Source: Deltaproteobacteria bacterium
GTDB lineage: Bacteria > Desulfobacterota_B > Binatia > UBA9968
Direction: 5' to 3'
Assembly: GCA_005879255.1 (NCBI GenBank)
Contig: VBKY01000533.1
Location: 1-5,783, forward strand
Length of the DNA stretch: 5,783 nucleotides
A program made the translations under genes and the position numbers. The notes under the pieces were generated by a model. That model had not been told where the DNA came from. It saw only the letters and a program-made list of their open reading frames with translations, and did no database searches. How positions within the stretch are numbered: the stretch's first letter is position 1; each line of letters starts with the position of its first letter. Shown here piece after piece: positions 1 through 5,727 of this stretch.

Positions 1-318
1 ATCGCCGGTACCGACTTCAATAGCGTGCTGCTGAATTACTATCGTGACCACCGCGACAGCATGGGATTGCACAGCGATGATGAGCCGGGACTTGGCCGCC
101 GGCCGATCATTGCCTCGTTGAGTCTCGGCGAAGACCGAACTTTCATCTTGAAGCACAAAACCAGGAGAGACCTAAAGAGTTTTCGCTTAAAACTTGCGTC
201 GGGTAGCCTGCTTTTGATGAAAGGCGATACCCAGCACTGTTGGAAACATGGAATTGAAAAGGAGAAGCATCCCTGCGGCCCGCGGGTCAATCTCACCTTC
301 CGGCGCATCTGCAGATAA
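1..318 (+). CDS. AlkB-family 2-oxoglutarate/Fe(II) dioxygenase, ALKBH2-like (C-terminal part, 5' end outside window)
   Basis: The frame is open from base 1 and ends at TAA 316-318, leaving 105 residues with no start. AlkB-family enzymes oxidatively remove alkyl lesions such as 1-methyladenine and 3-methylcytosine from nucleic acids, using Fe(II), O2 and 2-oxoglutarate. Counting from the first visible residue, I see the iron triad as H24 and D26 (HSDDE) and H83. The 2-oxoglutarate residues are N12 and Y14 (LLNYYRD) and R95, T99 and R101 (PRVNLTFR). The spacings within each block match human ALKBH2 (N159, Y161, H171, D173; H236, R248, T252, R254), while the linker between blocks is about six residues shorter. 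All catalytic positions in the visible part are intact, so the gene is probably functional. Only the N-terminal substrate-recognition region is missing. It converges on the amidohydrolase gene. I see no strong terminator just after the stop. Assignment to the AlkB superfamily is firm; the actual substrate (DNA, RNA or other) is inferred. Confidence 0.93.
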   Translation: MAGTDFNSVLLNYYRDHRDSMGLHSDDEPGLGRRPIIASLSLGEDRTFILKHKTRRDLKSFRLKLASGSLLLMKGDTQHCWKHGIEKEKHPCGPRVNLTFRRICR

Positions 319-441
319 CGACCAACAAACAATCACTCCAACTCGGCTGCAGTTCTTGATCCGCAACCCTGGTTCTTGTGTCGGAATCTCTGAGCGCTTT
401 AGTCTGTTTTGAAAATTTCAATTCATGAACAGCAAGGGTAA

Positions 442-461
442 AAGGCCTGGGGACAGGCCTT
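442..461. terminator. Perfect 8-bp hairpin between convergent genes, possible weak terminator
   Basis: AAGGCCTG (442-449) and CAGGCCTT (454-461) are exact reverse complements around a GGGA loop, which fits the GNRA tetraloop pattern. It lies about 145 bp past the amidohydrolase stop and 124 bp past the AlkB stop. Read on the minus strand the stem runs into a short TTTT, so it would suit the amidohydrolase better. On the plus strand no T-run follows. The weak T-tract and the distance make a terminator role uncertain. It could instead be a remnant of a REP-like palindrome. Confidence 0.4.
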
Positions 462-604
462 GCAACATTGACACTCTCCTAGACAACCGTCGCGCGGTCA
501 CGACGATTCATATTAACTAAGCCACGCTGCTTGAACTCTTGGTCCGCAATCCTCGGCGCTGATTGGTTCTCTACGCTCTGCGGCCGTTCGATCCCCTAAC
601 TCAA

Positions 605-2281
605 CTAAGCCCTTCTCTCGCTGCGCGCCACTTTGCCGGGATAAGCGCCGGTGTGTTCGCCCTTTTCCATCAGCACTTGCCCGTTCACCACGGTCCACTC
701 GATTCCCCGAGCGAGTTGTTTGCGCCGCTTGGCTCCGCCCGGCAGGTCGTGCGCCTCGCCCGGTTCCAGCGGGCTGATGGTCGCGGGATCGAACACCATC
801 AGGTCCGCGGCCATGCCGGGGCGCACCAGCCCACGGTCGGAGAATCCGAAGAGCGAAGCCGGCACGAAAGTGAGCTTTCGGATGGCGTCCTCCAGCGACA
901 TGATCTCCCGCTCCCGGACCCAGTGAGACAGTAGATAGGTGGAGTAGCTATAGTCGGTGCGAAAAACCACGTGGGCGCCGCCGTCCGACTGCCCGATGAC
1001 GGTGTACGGACTGGTGAGGAGCGCTGTCATGGCAGCTTCGTCGCTGTTTACTTCGCGCCGTTCGAACTCCGTTTCGAGGTCTTCTTCGAGCGCCAGGTCG
1101 AGGAACGCATCGAGCACGTCTTTTCCCTGTTCCCGCGCGATCTCGCCAACGCTTTTGCCCTTGAGGTGCTGATTCTTCGGCAGCGCCGGCCGGAACACGA
1201 ACTGCAAGTCCCAACGGCGCGTGAAGTCGCCGGCGCGGTTGGTATCCATCGGCGTCTCGACGGCCTCCCGGTGAAGTTTGGCGCGCGTCTCCGGGTCACG
1301 GAATGCTTGTGTGCGCAGGCCGTGAGGCAGCAACATGACGTTTTTCCACGTCGGCATCGCGTCGAAGTGTTGCGCGGTCCTAAGCGTGTAACGCAAGTCT
1401 CCGGGCCGAGGCATGACGAACTGGTAGGCGCGATGTCCCTGGCGCATCATGTTCTCGGCTTCCGTCAACTGCTTGCGCCATTTGTCCGGCGCCACCGCCT
1501 GCTGGGTGATGTTGCCATAGAAAACCGGCCGCCGGCTCGCCTTGGCTAGCTTCGTGCTGATATTGCGGTCGCCGCCAAACTGGATAACCCCGCGCCCTAC
1601 CTCGTCCGCCACGGCCGCCACGGCGAAAATCTCTTCCTCGGAAGCCAGATTGGTCGGCGCCAGCCGGCCATTCCAATCGAAATGGCGCAGATTGCGCTCG
1701 AAGGACACGCCCACGGCGCCGGCCTCTAATCCCTCGCGGACGATCGTTTTCATCGCCGCAACCTCTTCATCGGTGGCGTGCCGCTCCTGCGACGCTTCAC
1801 CCATCACGTAGCGACGCACGGCGGAATGACCGATGAGGGCAGCGACGTTTATGCCCAGCCGTTGGTCCAGAGCATTAAGATACTCGGGAATCGTTTCCCA
1901 GGACCACTTGACCCCGGCCTGGATCGCCTCCAGCGGGATCGCCTCCACGTGGGACAGGACTCCAGCAAGCATCTCGCGATCTTCCCGATGGGCGGGAGCC
2001 ATCGCCAGAGAACAGTTGCCCATGACGACGGTGGTAATGCCGTGATAGCAAGAATAGGTGCAGAGCGGATCCCAGGTGACTTGGGCATCGTAATGAGTGT
2101 GGTTGTCGATGATTCCGGGAGCGACCACCAAACCATCGGCATTCAGCACTTGGCGCGCCTCTCCACTCACTTTTCCGATCTCGACGATGCGACCGCCGCT
2201 GACGGCCACGTCGCCGTGAAAACCTGGCAGTCCGGAACCGTCAATTATTTTTCCGTCTTTGATGATCAAATCGTACGCCAT
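605..2281 (-). CDS. N-acyl-D-amino-acid deacylase-like amidohydrolase (Amidohydro_3 / D-aminoacylase group)
   Basis: This 558-residue protein belongs to the metal-dependent amidohydrolase superfamily, in the group annotated as D-aminoacylase or N-acyl-D-amino-acid deacylase, which hydrolyses N-acyl bonds of D-amino acids. The N-terminal beta-sandwich strand is DLIIKDGKIIDGSG (4-17). The metal motif HTHYDAQ places H61 and H63 after strand 1 of the TIM barrel. GNCS gives C90, matching the bridging cysteine of D-aminoacylases. GHSAVRRYVMG (151-161) and SDGGAH (432-437, with D433 as the expected catalytic aspartate) follow. The C-terminus returns to the sandwich (RGLVRPGMAADLMVFDP, 483-499). Length is slightly above the roughly 480-550 usual for the group. 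By eye, the histidines expected on barrel strands 5 and 6 are replaced by Q234 and N257, so the metal site may differ and the true substrate is open. The ATG is supported by a strong GAGGAGG four bases upstream. No signal peptide is visible, so it is probably cytoplasmic. It appears to have its own promoter and may supply amino acids or detoxify N-acyl compounds. Confidence 0.9.
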   Translation of the reverse strand: MAYDLIIKDGKIIDGSGLPGFHGDVAVSGGRIVEIGKVSGEARQVLNADGLVVAPGIIDNHTHYDAQVTWDPLCTYSCYHGITTVVMGNCSLAMAPAHREDREMLAGVLSHVEAIPLEAIQAGVKWSWETIPEYLNALDQRLGINVAALIGHSAVRRYVMGEASQERHATDEEVAAMKTIVREGLEAGAVGVSFERNLRHFDWNGRLAPTNLASEEEIFAVAAVADEVGRGVIQFGGDRNISTKLAKASRRPVFYGNITQQAVAPDKWRKQLTEAENMMRQGHRAYQFVMPRPGDLRYTLRTAQHFDAMPTWKNVMLLPHGLRTQAFRDPETRAKLHREAVETPMDTNRAGDFTRRWDLQFVFRPALPKNQHLKGKSVGEIAREQGKDVLDAFLDLALEEDLETEFERREVNSDEAAMTALLTSPYTVIGQSDGGAHVVFRTDYSYSTYLLSHWVREREIMSLEDAIRKLTFVPASLFGFSDRGLVRPGMAADLMVFDPATISPLEPGEAHDLPGGAKRRKQLARGIEWTVVNGQVLMEKGEHTGAYPGKVARSERRA

Positions 2282-2285
2282 TGGT

Positions 2286-2292
2286 CCTCCTC
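2286..2292 (-). promoter_or_regulatory. Strong Shine-Dalgarno (GAGGAGG) of the amidohydrolase gene
   Basis: On the minus strand GAGGAGG lies four bases (ACCA) before the ATG at 2281. It is close to the full anti-16S complement and fixes the start codon. It also suggests efficient translation. Confidence 0.8.
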
Positions 2293-2337
2293 TGCGACCA
2301 TTACGCTTGTCGTAGCCGACACTTCTATTCTCTGTCG

Positions 2338-2366
2338 AAAGTATTCGTTGACGCGCTTGCTGTCAA
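2338..2366 (-). promoter_or_regulatory. Candidate sigma-70 type promoter of the amidohydrolase gene, overlapped by an inverted repeat
   Basis: A consensus -35 box TTGACA reads on the minus strand at 2366-2361. After a 17-base spacer comes TACTTT (2343-2338), a poor -10 that matches three of six positions. An alternative -10, AATACT, lies two bases earlier at a 15-base spacing. Transcription would start near 2330, giving a leader of about 50 bases. The -35 box is one arm of a TTGAC/GTCAA inverted repeat (2348-2352 and 2362-2366, nine-base spacer), which could be an operator. The perfect -35 and the placement support it; the weak -10 counts against it. Confidence 0.35.
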
Positions 2367-2395
2367 CCTGAACTGCCCTAGTGAGGTTGGTTCAG
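2364..2395. repeat. Overlapping inverted repeats upstream of the amidohydrolase promoter
   Basis: CAACCT (2364-2369) pairs with AGGTTG (2384-2389) across 14 bases. The offset arms CTGAAC (2368-2373) and GTTCAG (2390-2395) also pair exactly. The two alternatives share bases, so only one can form at a time. They sit directly upstream of the candidate -35 box, where a regulator could bind. They could equally be the edge of the degenerate palindromes further upstream. Confidence 0.3.
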
Positions 2396-2474
2396 CTTAA
2401 ACCTAACTTCGACTTAGCCTATGGAGAAAGACTTCTCGCTGCGGCAGACTGTGTGAAACGCCGTTCATGATTCC

Positions 2475-2513
2475 CTTCGGCGGAGTTTATCCTGAGCAAA
2501 GCGAAGAGCTCAG
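2475..2513. repeat. Degenerate CTGAGC/CGAAG intergenic palindrome
   Basis: Two interleaved exact inverted repeats occur here: CTTCG (2475-2479) with CGAAG (2502-2506), and CTGAGC (2492-2497) with GCTCAG (2508-2513). The wording (CCTGAGCAAAGCGAAG) resembles the dispersed elements containing CTGAGC and CGAAG that recur between genes in many environmental bacteria. I recognise this resemblance from memory. Copy number in this genome cannot be judged from one window. Confidence 0.45.
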
Positions 2514-2566
2514 CGCAGGCTGGCTCACCGCGAACGCTGCACTCTCATTTGAAATCGGGTTCTTAT

Positions 2567-2606
2567 CCGTTCGCCCCGCGTCTCTTCGACAGCTCGGGTT
2601 GAACGG
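2567..2606. repeat. CCGTTC...GAACGG palindromic element
   Basis: CCGTTC (2567-2572) and GAACGG (2601-2606) are exact reverse complements enclosing a 28-base centre with CTTCGACAGCTCGGG. That centre looks like a worn copy of the widespread CTTCGACAAGCTCAGG dispersed repeat. The short arms indicate an eroded element. Confidence 0.4.
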
Positions 2607-2621
2607 TCAAAACACAAGTCG

Positions 2622-2672
2622 GTTCGTGCTGAGGCAGCCTGCCCTGAGCGGAAGCCGAAGGGAAGCACGAAC
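2622..2672. repeat. GTTCGTGCT...AGCACGAAC palindromic element
   Basis: GTTCGTGCT (2622-2630) and AGCACGAAC (2664-2672) form a perfect 9-bp inverted repeat with a 33-base centre. Inside it CCCT (2642-2645) can pair with AGGG (2659-2662). The outer arms are those of the dispersed GTTCGTGCTGAG...CGAAGCACGAAC family. The centre contains CCTGAGCGGAAGCCGAAGG, consistent with a diverged copy. With 2475-2513 and 2567-2606 it makes a cluster of three related elements in 200 bp. Confidence 0.5.
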
Positions 2673-2820
2673 GGCGCAAATCAATTTGCTGTTAGCGCTA
2701 GACTATCGAGAAAAAAATCTTTGAAGGGATGGAATGATTCGGTCCGTCAAGGCGACCGGATTAGGAGGGTGCTAGGACTCAATTATGCAGCCGTCCCCGT
2801 TACTTTGCACTTGATCTCCC

Positions 2821-3779
2821 TTACTTCTCGTAGAGCCGTTTAACGAACCCGCTCGCCTCGATCTCGCGCATAATCTTGTACGAGACGAATTGTGCTGGAT
2901 CGGCGTTCTTCGCCGCGGGAAGCGTGCTTGAAAGTTCCATCAGAATCGTACGTATCCCGTCGAGTGTCGGAATCGGCAATGGCAGATACCTGCTTGCGGA
3001 ATTTGCGTAAGCATCCTCCAGCACCTCGCGGTCGTCGTTGCGCGTATACTTCTTCAACACCGTCAGCGCGGCTTCTTTATTGCGCTTGAAATCATGGACC
3101 GCTTCTGAAGATAAGACTTCGTCGTGCCGACAGCCGACGTCGGGTAATGCAGCCCCAGATCGGCGAGGTCTCCCAGCTCACGAAAGCCCGCTTTGCGCGC
3201 AATCAGCGACGAGGTGCCACTCATCACCCCGGCGTCGAGCATTTTGGTCTGCATGGCACGGACAGCGTCCTGGGATGTGCCGATTTGCAGAATATTGACA
3301 TCGCGGTCGGGATTGAGCCCCCATTTTTTTAAGGCCAGTCGGACGGCGAAGTCCGAAGTCGCGCCGTAGCGGCTGACGCCTAATTTTTTGCCTTTGAGTT
3401 GCGCCGGGCTGGAAATTTCCGGCGCGCCGAAAACCTTGAAAACAAATCCGTTGATAAGGGCAGAAATTAACACTGTGTCGGCCCCCTGCAATGCGGCTTG
3501 AACCAAGCCCGAACCGGAGAGCGACGCAATTTCCAGATCTTTGGCGATCAGCGCCCGCAACGACACCGATCCGGTGCCCATGCCGACGAGCACCACATCG
3601 AGGCCATGCTTCTCAAATAATTTGGTTTCCTTAGCAAACCACAATATCGCCGCCCCGCCGTCGGTAGAACCATAACCGGACATGACTTTGATGAGCGGTT
3701 TGGCCTGCGCCGCCAACGCGCTCGGAGCATGAGCACTAAGAAGAACTATGACAAGGGCCGCAATGAGTAAACTCCGCAT
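2821..3779 (-). pseudogene. ABC transporter substrate-binding protein (NMT1/THI5-like, SsuA-type), broken by an internal deletion and frameshift
   Basis: Such periplasmic proteins capture a small substrate for an ABC importer; the ligand cannot be told here. The frame opens further upstream (to 3938), but I place the start at ATG 3779-3777. A clear signal peptide, MRSLLIAALVIVLL followed by SALA, begins there, with likely cleavage after A23. I see no good Shine-Dalgarno. The first frame (238 residues, stop at 3063-3065) shows ILWFAKETKLFEKHGLDV (45-62), the stretch from SSPAQLKGKKLGVSRYG to SDFAVRLALKKWGLNP (123-157), and LQIGTSQDAVRAMQ (164-177). After TTKSYL (219-224) it loses meaning. The family sequence resumes at 3108 in another frame: SEAVHDFKRNKEAALT, then VLKKYTRNDDREVLEDAY, ending in FVKRLYEK at 2821. 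Relatives carry about 13-14 more residues at this point, and the missing base count is 1 modulo 3, so a deletion of about 40 bp is more likely than a single-base error. Joined, the parts would give about 333 residues, a normal length. Confidence 0.8.
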
Positions 3780-3844
3780 CAGGACAGCATCCAGTACGTC
3801 TATCAGAATATTACTGCGACAAGTCAGCCTCGCGTTCAACCGTA

Positions 3845-3892
3845 TCGACGATGCGTCGAAATCTGCCGCGGTGGCGAATGGAGATGCACTCC
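3845..3892. promoter_or_regulatory. Two small dyads upstream of the substrate-binding pseudogene
   Basis: TCGACG (3845-3850) and CGTCGA (3854-3859) form a perfect 6-bp inverted repeat around ATG. A second dyad, GGAG/CTCC, spans 3880-3892. They lie 66-113 bp upstream of the proposed start, in the 180-bp gap after the TIR gene, where operators or a leader hairpin could be. I see no convincing -35/-10 pair. Confidence 0.25.
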
Positions 3893-3959
3893 AAGGCAAA
3901 TCGCAGTGATAAATTTTGGCGACAATAAAAGATCCCAATGCCCCTATTCTATATGCCCA

Positions 3960-5456
3960 CTAGCTCGACAGGCGTTTGAGCGCCGCATTGGCGTCGCTGA
4001 CTATCTTGGTTGCCCTGCTGCTGTTATACCCTTTGTTCGCGAACTCGCTCAGCAGCCGGCGGTAAGAGGCCAGTGCACCGGCGCGATCGCCGCCCTGCTC
4101 CTGCAGCTGGGCGAGGACGAAGAGGAAGTTGAACAACGAGGGTGCTCCGTCACCCTCGAGGTCGTCCTCCGGGAACAGCCAGCGGAACAACGCGAGGTGC
4201 TCCGCTGGGGGCAGCGCGGCAAGGAGCGGTGCCAGACGATCGTCGGTAACGACGTCGAAGTGGTAGATACTCCAGAGCTTCCCCTTGAACGAACCGAGTC
4301 CCCATCCTTTCGGCCTCGTTTCGCCGTTGATCCGCATCTCGTTGGCGACCCTGATTGCCTCTTTTTCCCGCTCCGGGTCCTCGATCCAGACGTTGGTATA
4401 AGTCTGCAGCAGCGCGGAGATCTGCAGGTACCGGAGATACTCGCGTTCTCGCCGGGATTCGAGGGCGGCCGAGAAGTGCTCCTTTGCCTCGGCGACCGCT
4501 GCGACCGAGCCGCGCTTTCTCAGGATTTCGAAGCCCCACATGGCGTGCCCATAGACGTTGCGCGGATCGACCTCGAGCGCGTGGCGATAGTGCTGCGCGG
4601 GCGGGAGCCCGCCGACACCGGCGCGCTCCCGCAGGTACTCTGCCCACCCCATATGGGCTAGGAGGTTCGCCAGCCGCTCAGCCTTAGCCCCAGACGTGCC
4701 GCGTGACAGCACGGGCAACGTTCGATTCACGAGCTCCTCGAAATAACTCCTGTCGCCGCGAAAATAGCTGAGGCCCGCATTCCGGAGCAACTTCATGGCC
4801 AGCCCTTCCTGCGCCTCAAATACGGCGCTGGACCCAGGGGCGATGGCGTTGGCCTGCTCCAGGAGTTTCCACGCGTTGGTATAGTCCCCGGACTCCGCCT
4901 TCAATTGGCTCTCCTTCTCGAGTTTCGCTGCCTGGCGCTCCTGCTCGCGACGCTCGAGATAGCCGGGCAACCCCATCCATGCGACGACGACGATGATGAC
5001 CATAACGGCAATCGTCGGCACCAGCCGTCGAGGCTGGAGCATGCGCCGCCACCAAGGCGCGGTCATGCGGGTGACTTCGGCAGCGACCTCGGCCGTGACA
5101 TTTCCCCGCGGATTCAGAATCGTCACCGCGCGCAAGAAAACAGGAATGGCCTCTTTCGGGACCGGTTCGACCAAGACTGGAAGTACGTGTCCGGCCGGAT
5201 GCCCCCATTTCTGCTCGGCGAATTTGAGCTCGGTGAGCGTGTAACGGCCCGGCGAGACCGACTGGCGGCTGATCAGGAAGATGAAAAGATCGCTTTCCTC
5301 GATCGCAGTTCGTATGCGAGCATCGAAAGATTCGCCCGGCGGCAGCGACGTGCGGTCGCGAAACACGCTGTACCCGTCCCCCTTGAGCGATAGCTCGATG
5401 TGCGTCGCCGCTTCGCTCTGCTCCGAGGCGTACGAAAGAAAAATGCTACTCCTCAT
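3960..5456 (-). CDS. TIR-domain protein with one transmembrane helix and C-terminal TPR-like repeats
   Basis: Residues 1-115 form a TIR domain of the TIR_2 type. Strand A and box 1 read SIFLSYASEQSE (4-15). The loop RDRTSLPPGESFDARI (34-49) is followed by AIEESDLFIFLIS (51-63). YTLTELKFAEQKW (72-84) places E76 where the catalytic glutamate of NAD-cleaving TIR enzymes sits. A hydrophobic segment (146-164, VPTIAVMVIIVVVAWMG) is preceded by RRMLQPRR, which predicts TIR in the cytoplasm and the rest outside. A charged, possibly coiled stretch follows (168-188). TPR-like helices appear at 188-210, 287-316, 323-349 and 455-475 (DYTNAWKLLEQANAIAP, QHYRHALEVDPRN, GALASYRRLL). A weak GAGAG lies eight bases before the ATG. 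The gene is intact and isolated, with gaps of 271 and 180 bp. TIR domains in bacteria often act as NADases or make signalling nucleotides in phage defence, but no partner gene is adjacent, so signalling or sensing is equally possible. Confidence 0.88.
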   Translation of the reverse strand: MRSSIFLSYASEQSEAATHIELSLKGDGYSVFRDRTSLPPGESFDARIRTAIEESDLFIFLISRQSVSPGRYTLTELKFAEQKWGHPAGHVLPVLVEPVPKEAIPVFLRAVTILNPRGNVTAEVAAEVTRMTAPWWRRMLQPRRLVPTIAVMVIIVVVAWMGLPGYLERREQERQAAKLEKESQLKAESGDYTNAWKLLEQANAIAPGSSAVFEAQEGLAMKLLRNAGLSYFRGDRSYFEELVNRTLPVLSRGTSGAKAERLANLLAHMGWAEYLRERAGVGGLPPAQHYRHALEVDPRNVYGHAMWGFEILRKRGSVAAVAEAKEHFSAALESRREREYLRYLQISALLQTYTNVWIEDPEREKEAIRVANEMRINGETRPKGWGLGSFKGKLWSIYHFDVVTDDRLAPLLAALPPAEHLALFRWLFPEDDLEGDGAPSLFNFLFVLAQLQEQGGDRAGALASYRRLLSEFANKGYNSSRATKIVSDANAALKRLSS

Positions 5457-5483
5457 CGCGGCAGCTCTCAGTGTTACTAGCGT

Positions 5484-5493
5484 TTCGCGCGAA
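5484..5493. promoter_or_regulatory. 10-bp perfect palindrome TTCGCGCGAA upstream of the TIR gene
   Basis: The sequence is its own reverse complement and lies 28-37 bp upstream of the TIR start codon. That position would overlap a promoter or transcript leader, so it may be an operator. I could not identify a convincing promoter around it. CG-rich palindromes of this length also arise by chance. Confidence 0.25.
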
Positions 5494-5727
5494 TGAAAAT
5501 CGGTTTTTGAGAATCAAGTCACGAGCCCGTAATAGCTTCCAGTGGCACCTTCATCAGTTCGAGGGTGCGCTTTTGCACGTCCCGTCCCGTCTGGCCCCGA
5601 GAGGAACGAGCACATCGGCAACCCACGAGATTATTTTGCCGCTTGAACGGCGGGTTGCATCAACTCCGCCAGATAATGCTTCCACAACTTCGCAACGAAA
5701 CAGGTGGCCTTTTTCAACAGCCTGGCT

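Larger units (their letters stand above)
2282..2820. other. 539-bp gene-free stretch between the broken substrate-binding gene and the amidohydrolase
   Basis: From left to right it holds the amidohydrolase leader and candidate promoter (to about 2395), the three palindromic elements (2475-2672), the 8-bp palindrome TAGCGCTA (2693-2700), and a GTCCCC-containing segment next to the broken gene (2781-2807). An 85-codon open frame at 2467-2724 follows the repeats and does not look like a protein. I found no tRNA, no clear terminator and no conserved small gene. The repeat load suggests non-coding DNA and argues against an operon joining the two flanking genes. Confidence 0.6.

Noticed and set aside
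39..332. 97-codon minus-strand open frame
   Set aside because: Antisense to the AlkB fragment, which carries every catalytic residue of its family.
409..429. AT-rich palindromes TTGAAAATTTCAA and TTCATGAA as an AlkB terminator
   Set aside because: The single-base loop and lack of a GC-rich stem do not fit an intrinsic terminator; probably chance in AT-rich sequence.
971..1549. 192-codon plus-strand open frame, with similar ones at 563-934 and 1778-2371
   Set aside because: All lie antisense to the well-supported amidohydrolase and have no recognisable motif.
2467..2724. 85-codon plus-strand open frame
   Set aside because: It runs through the palindromic repeats and its peptide is the typical translation of such repeats. 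No support for a real gene.
3780..3938. N-terminal extension of the substrate-binding protein to the ATG at 3938
   Set aside because: The extra 53 residues do not resemble the family, and the downstream ATG at 3779 begins a textbook signal peptide.
3906..4661. 251-codon open frame on the plus strand
   Set aside because: It is antisense to the TIR-TM-TPR gene, whose frame has clear domains. The plus-strand product is low-complexity and shows no motif; it is a by-product of GC-rich codons.
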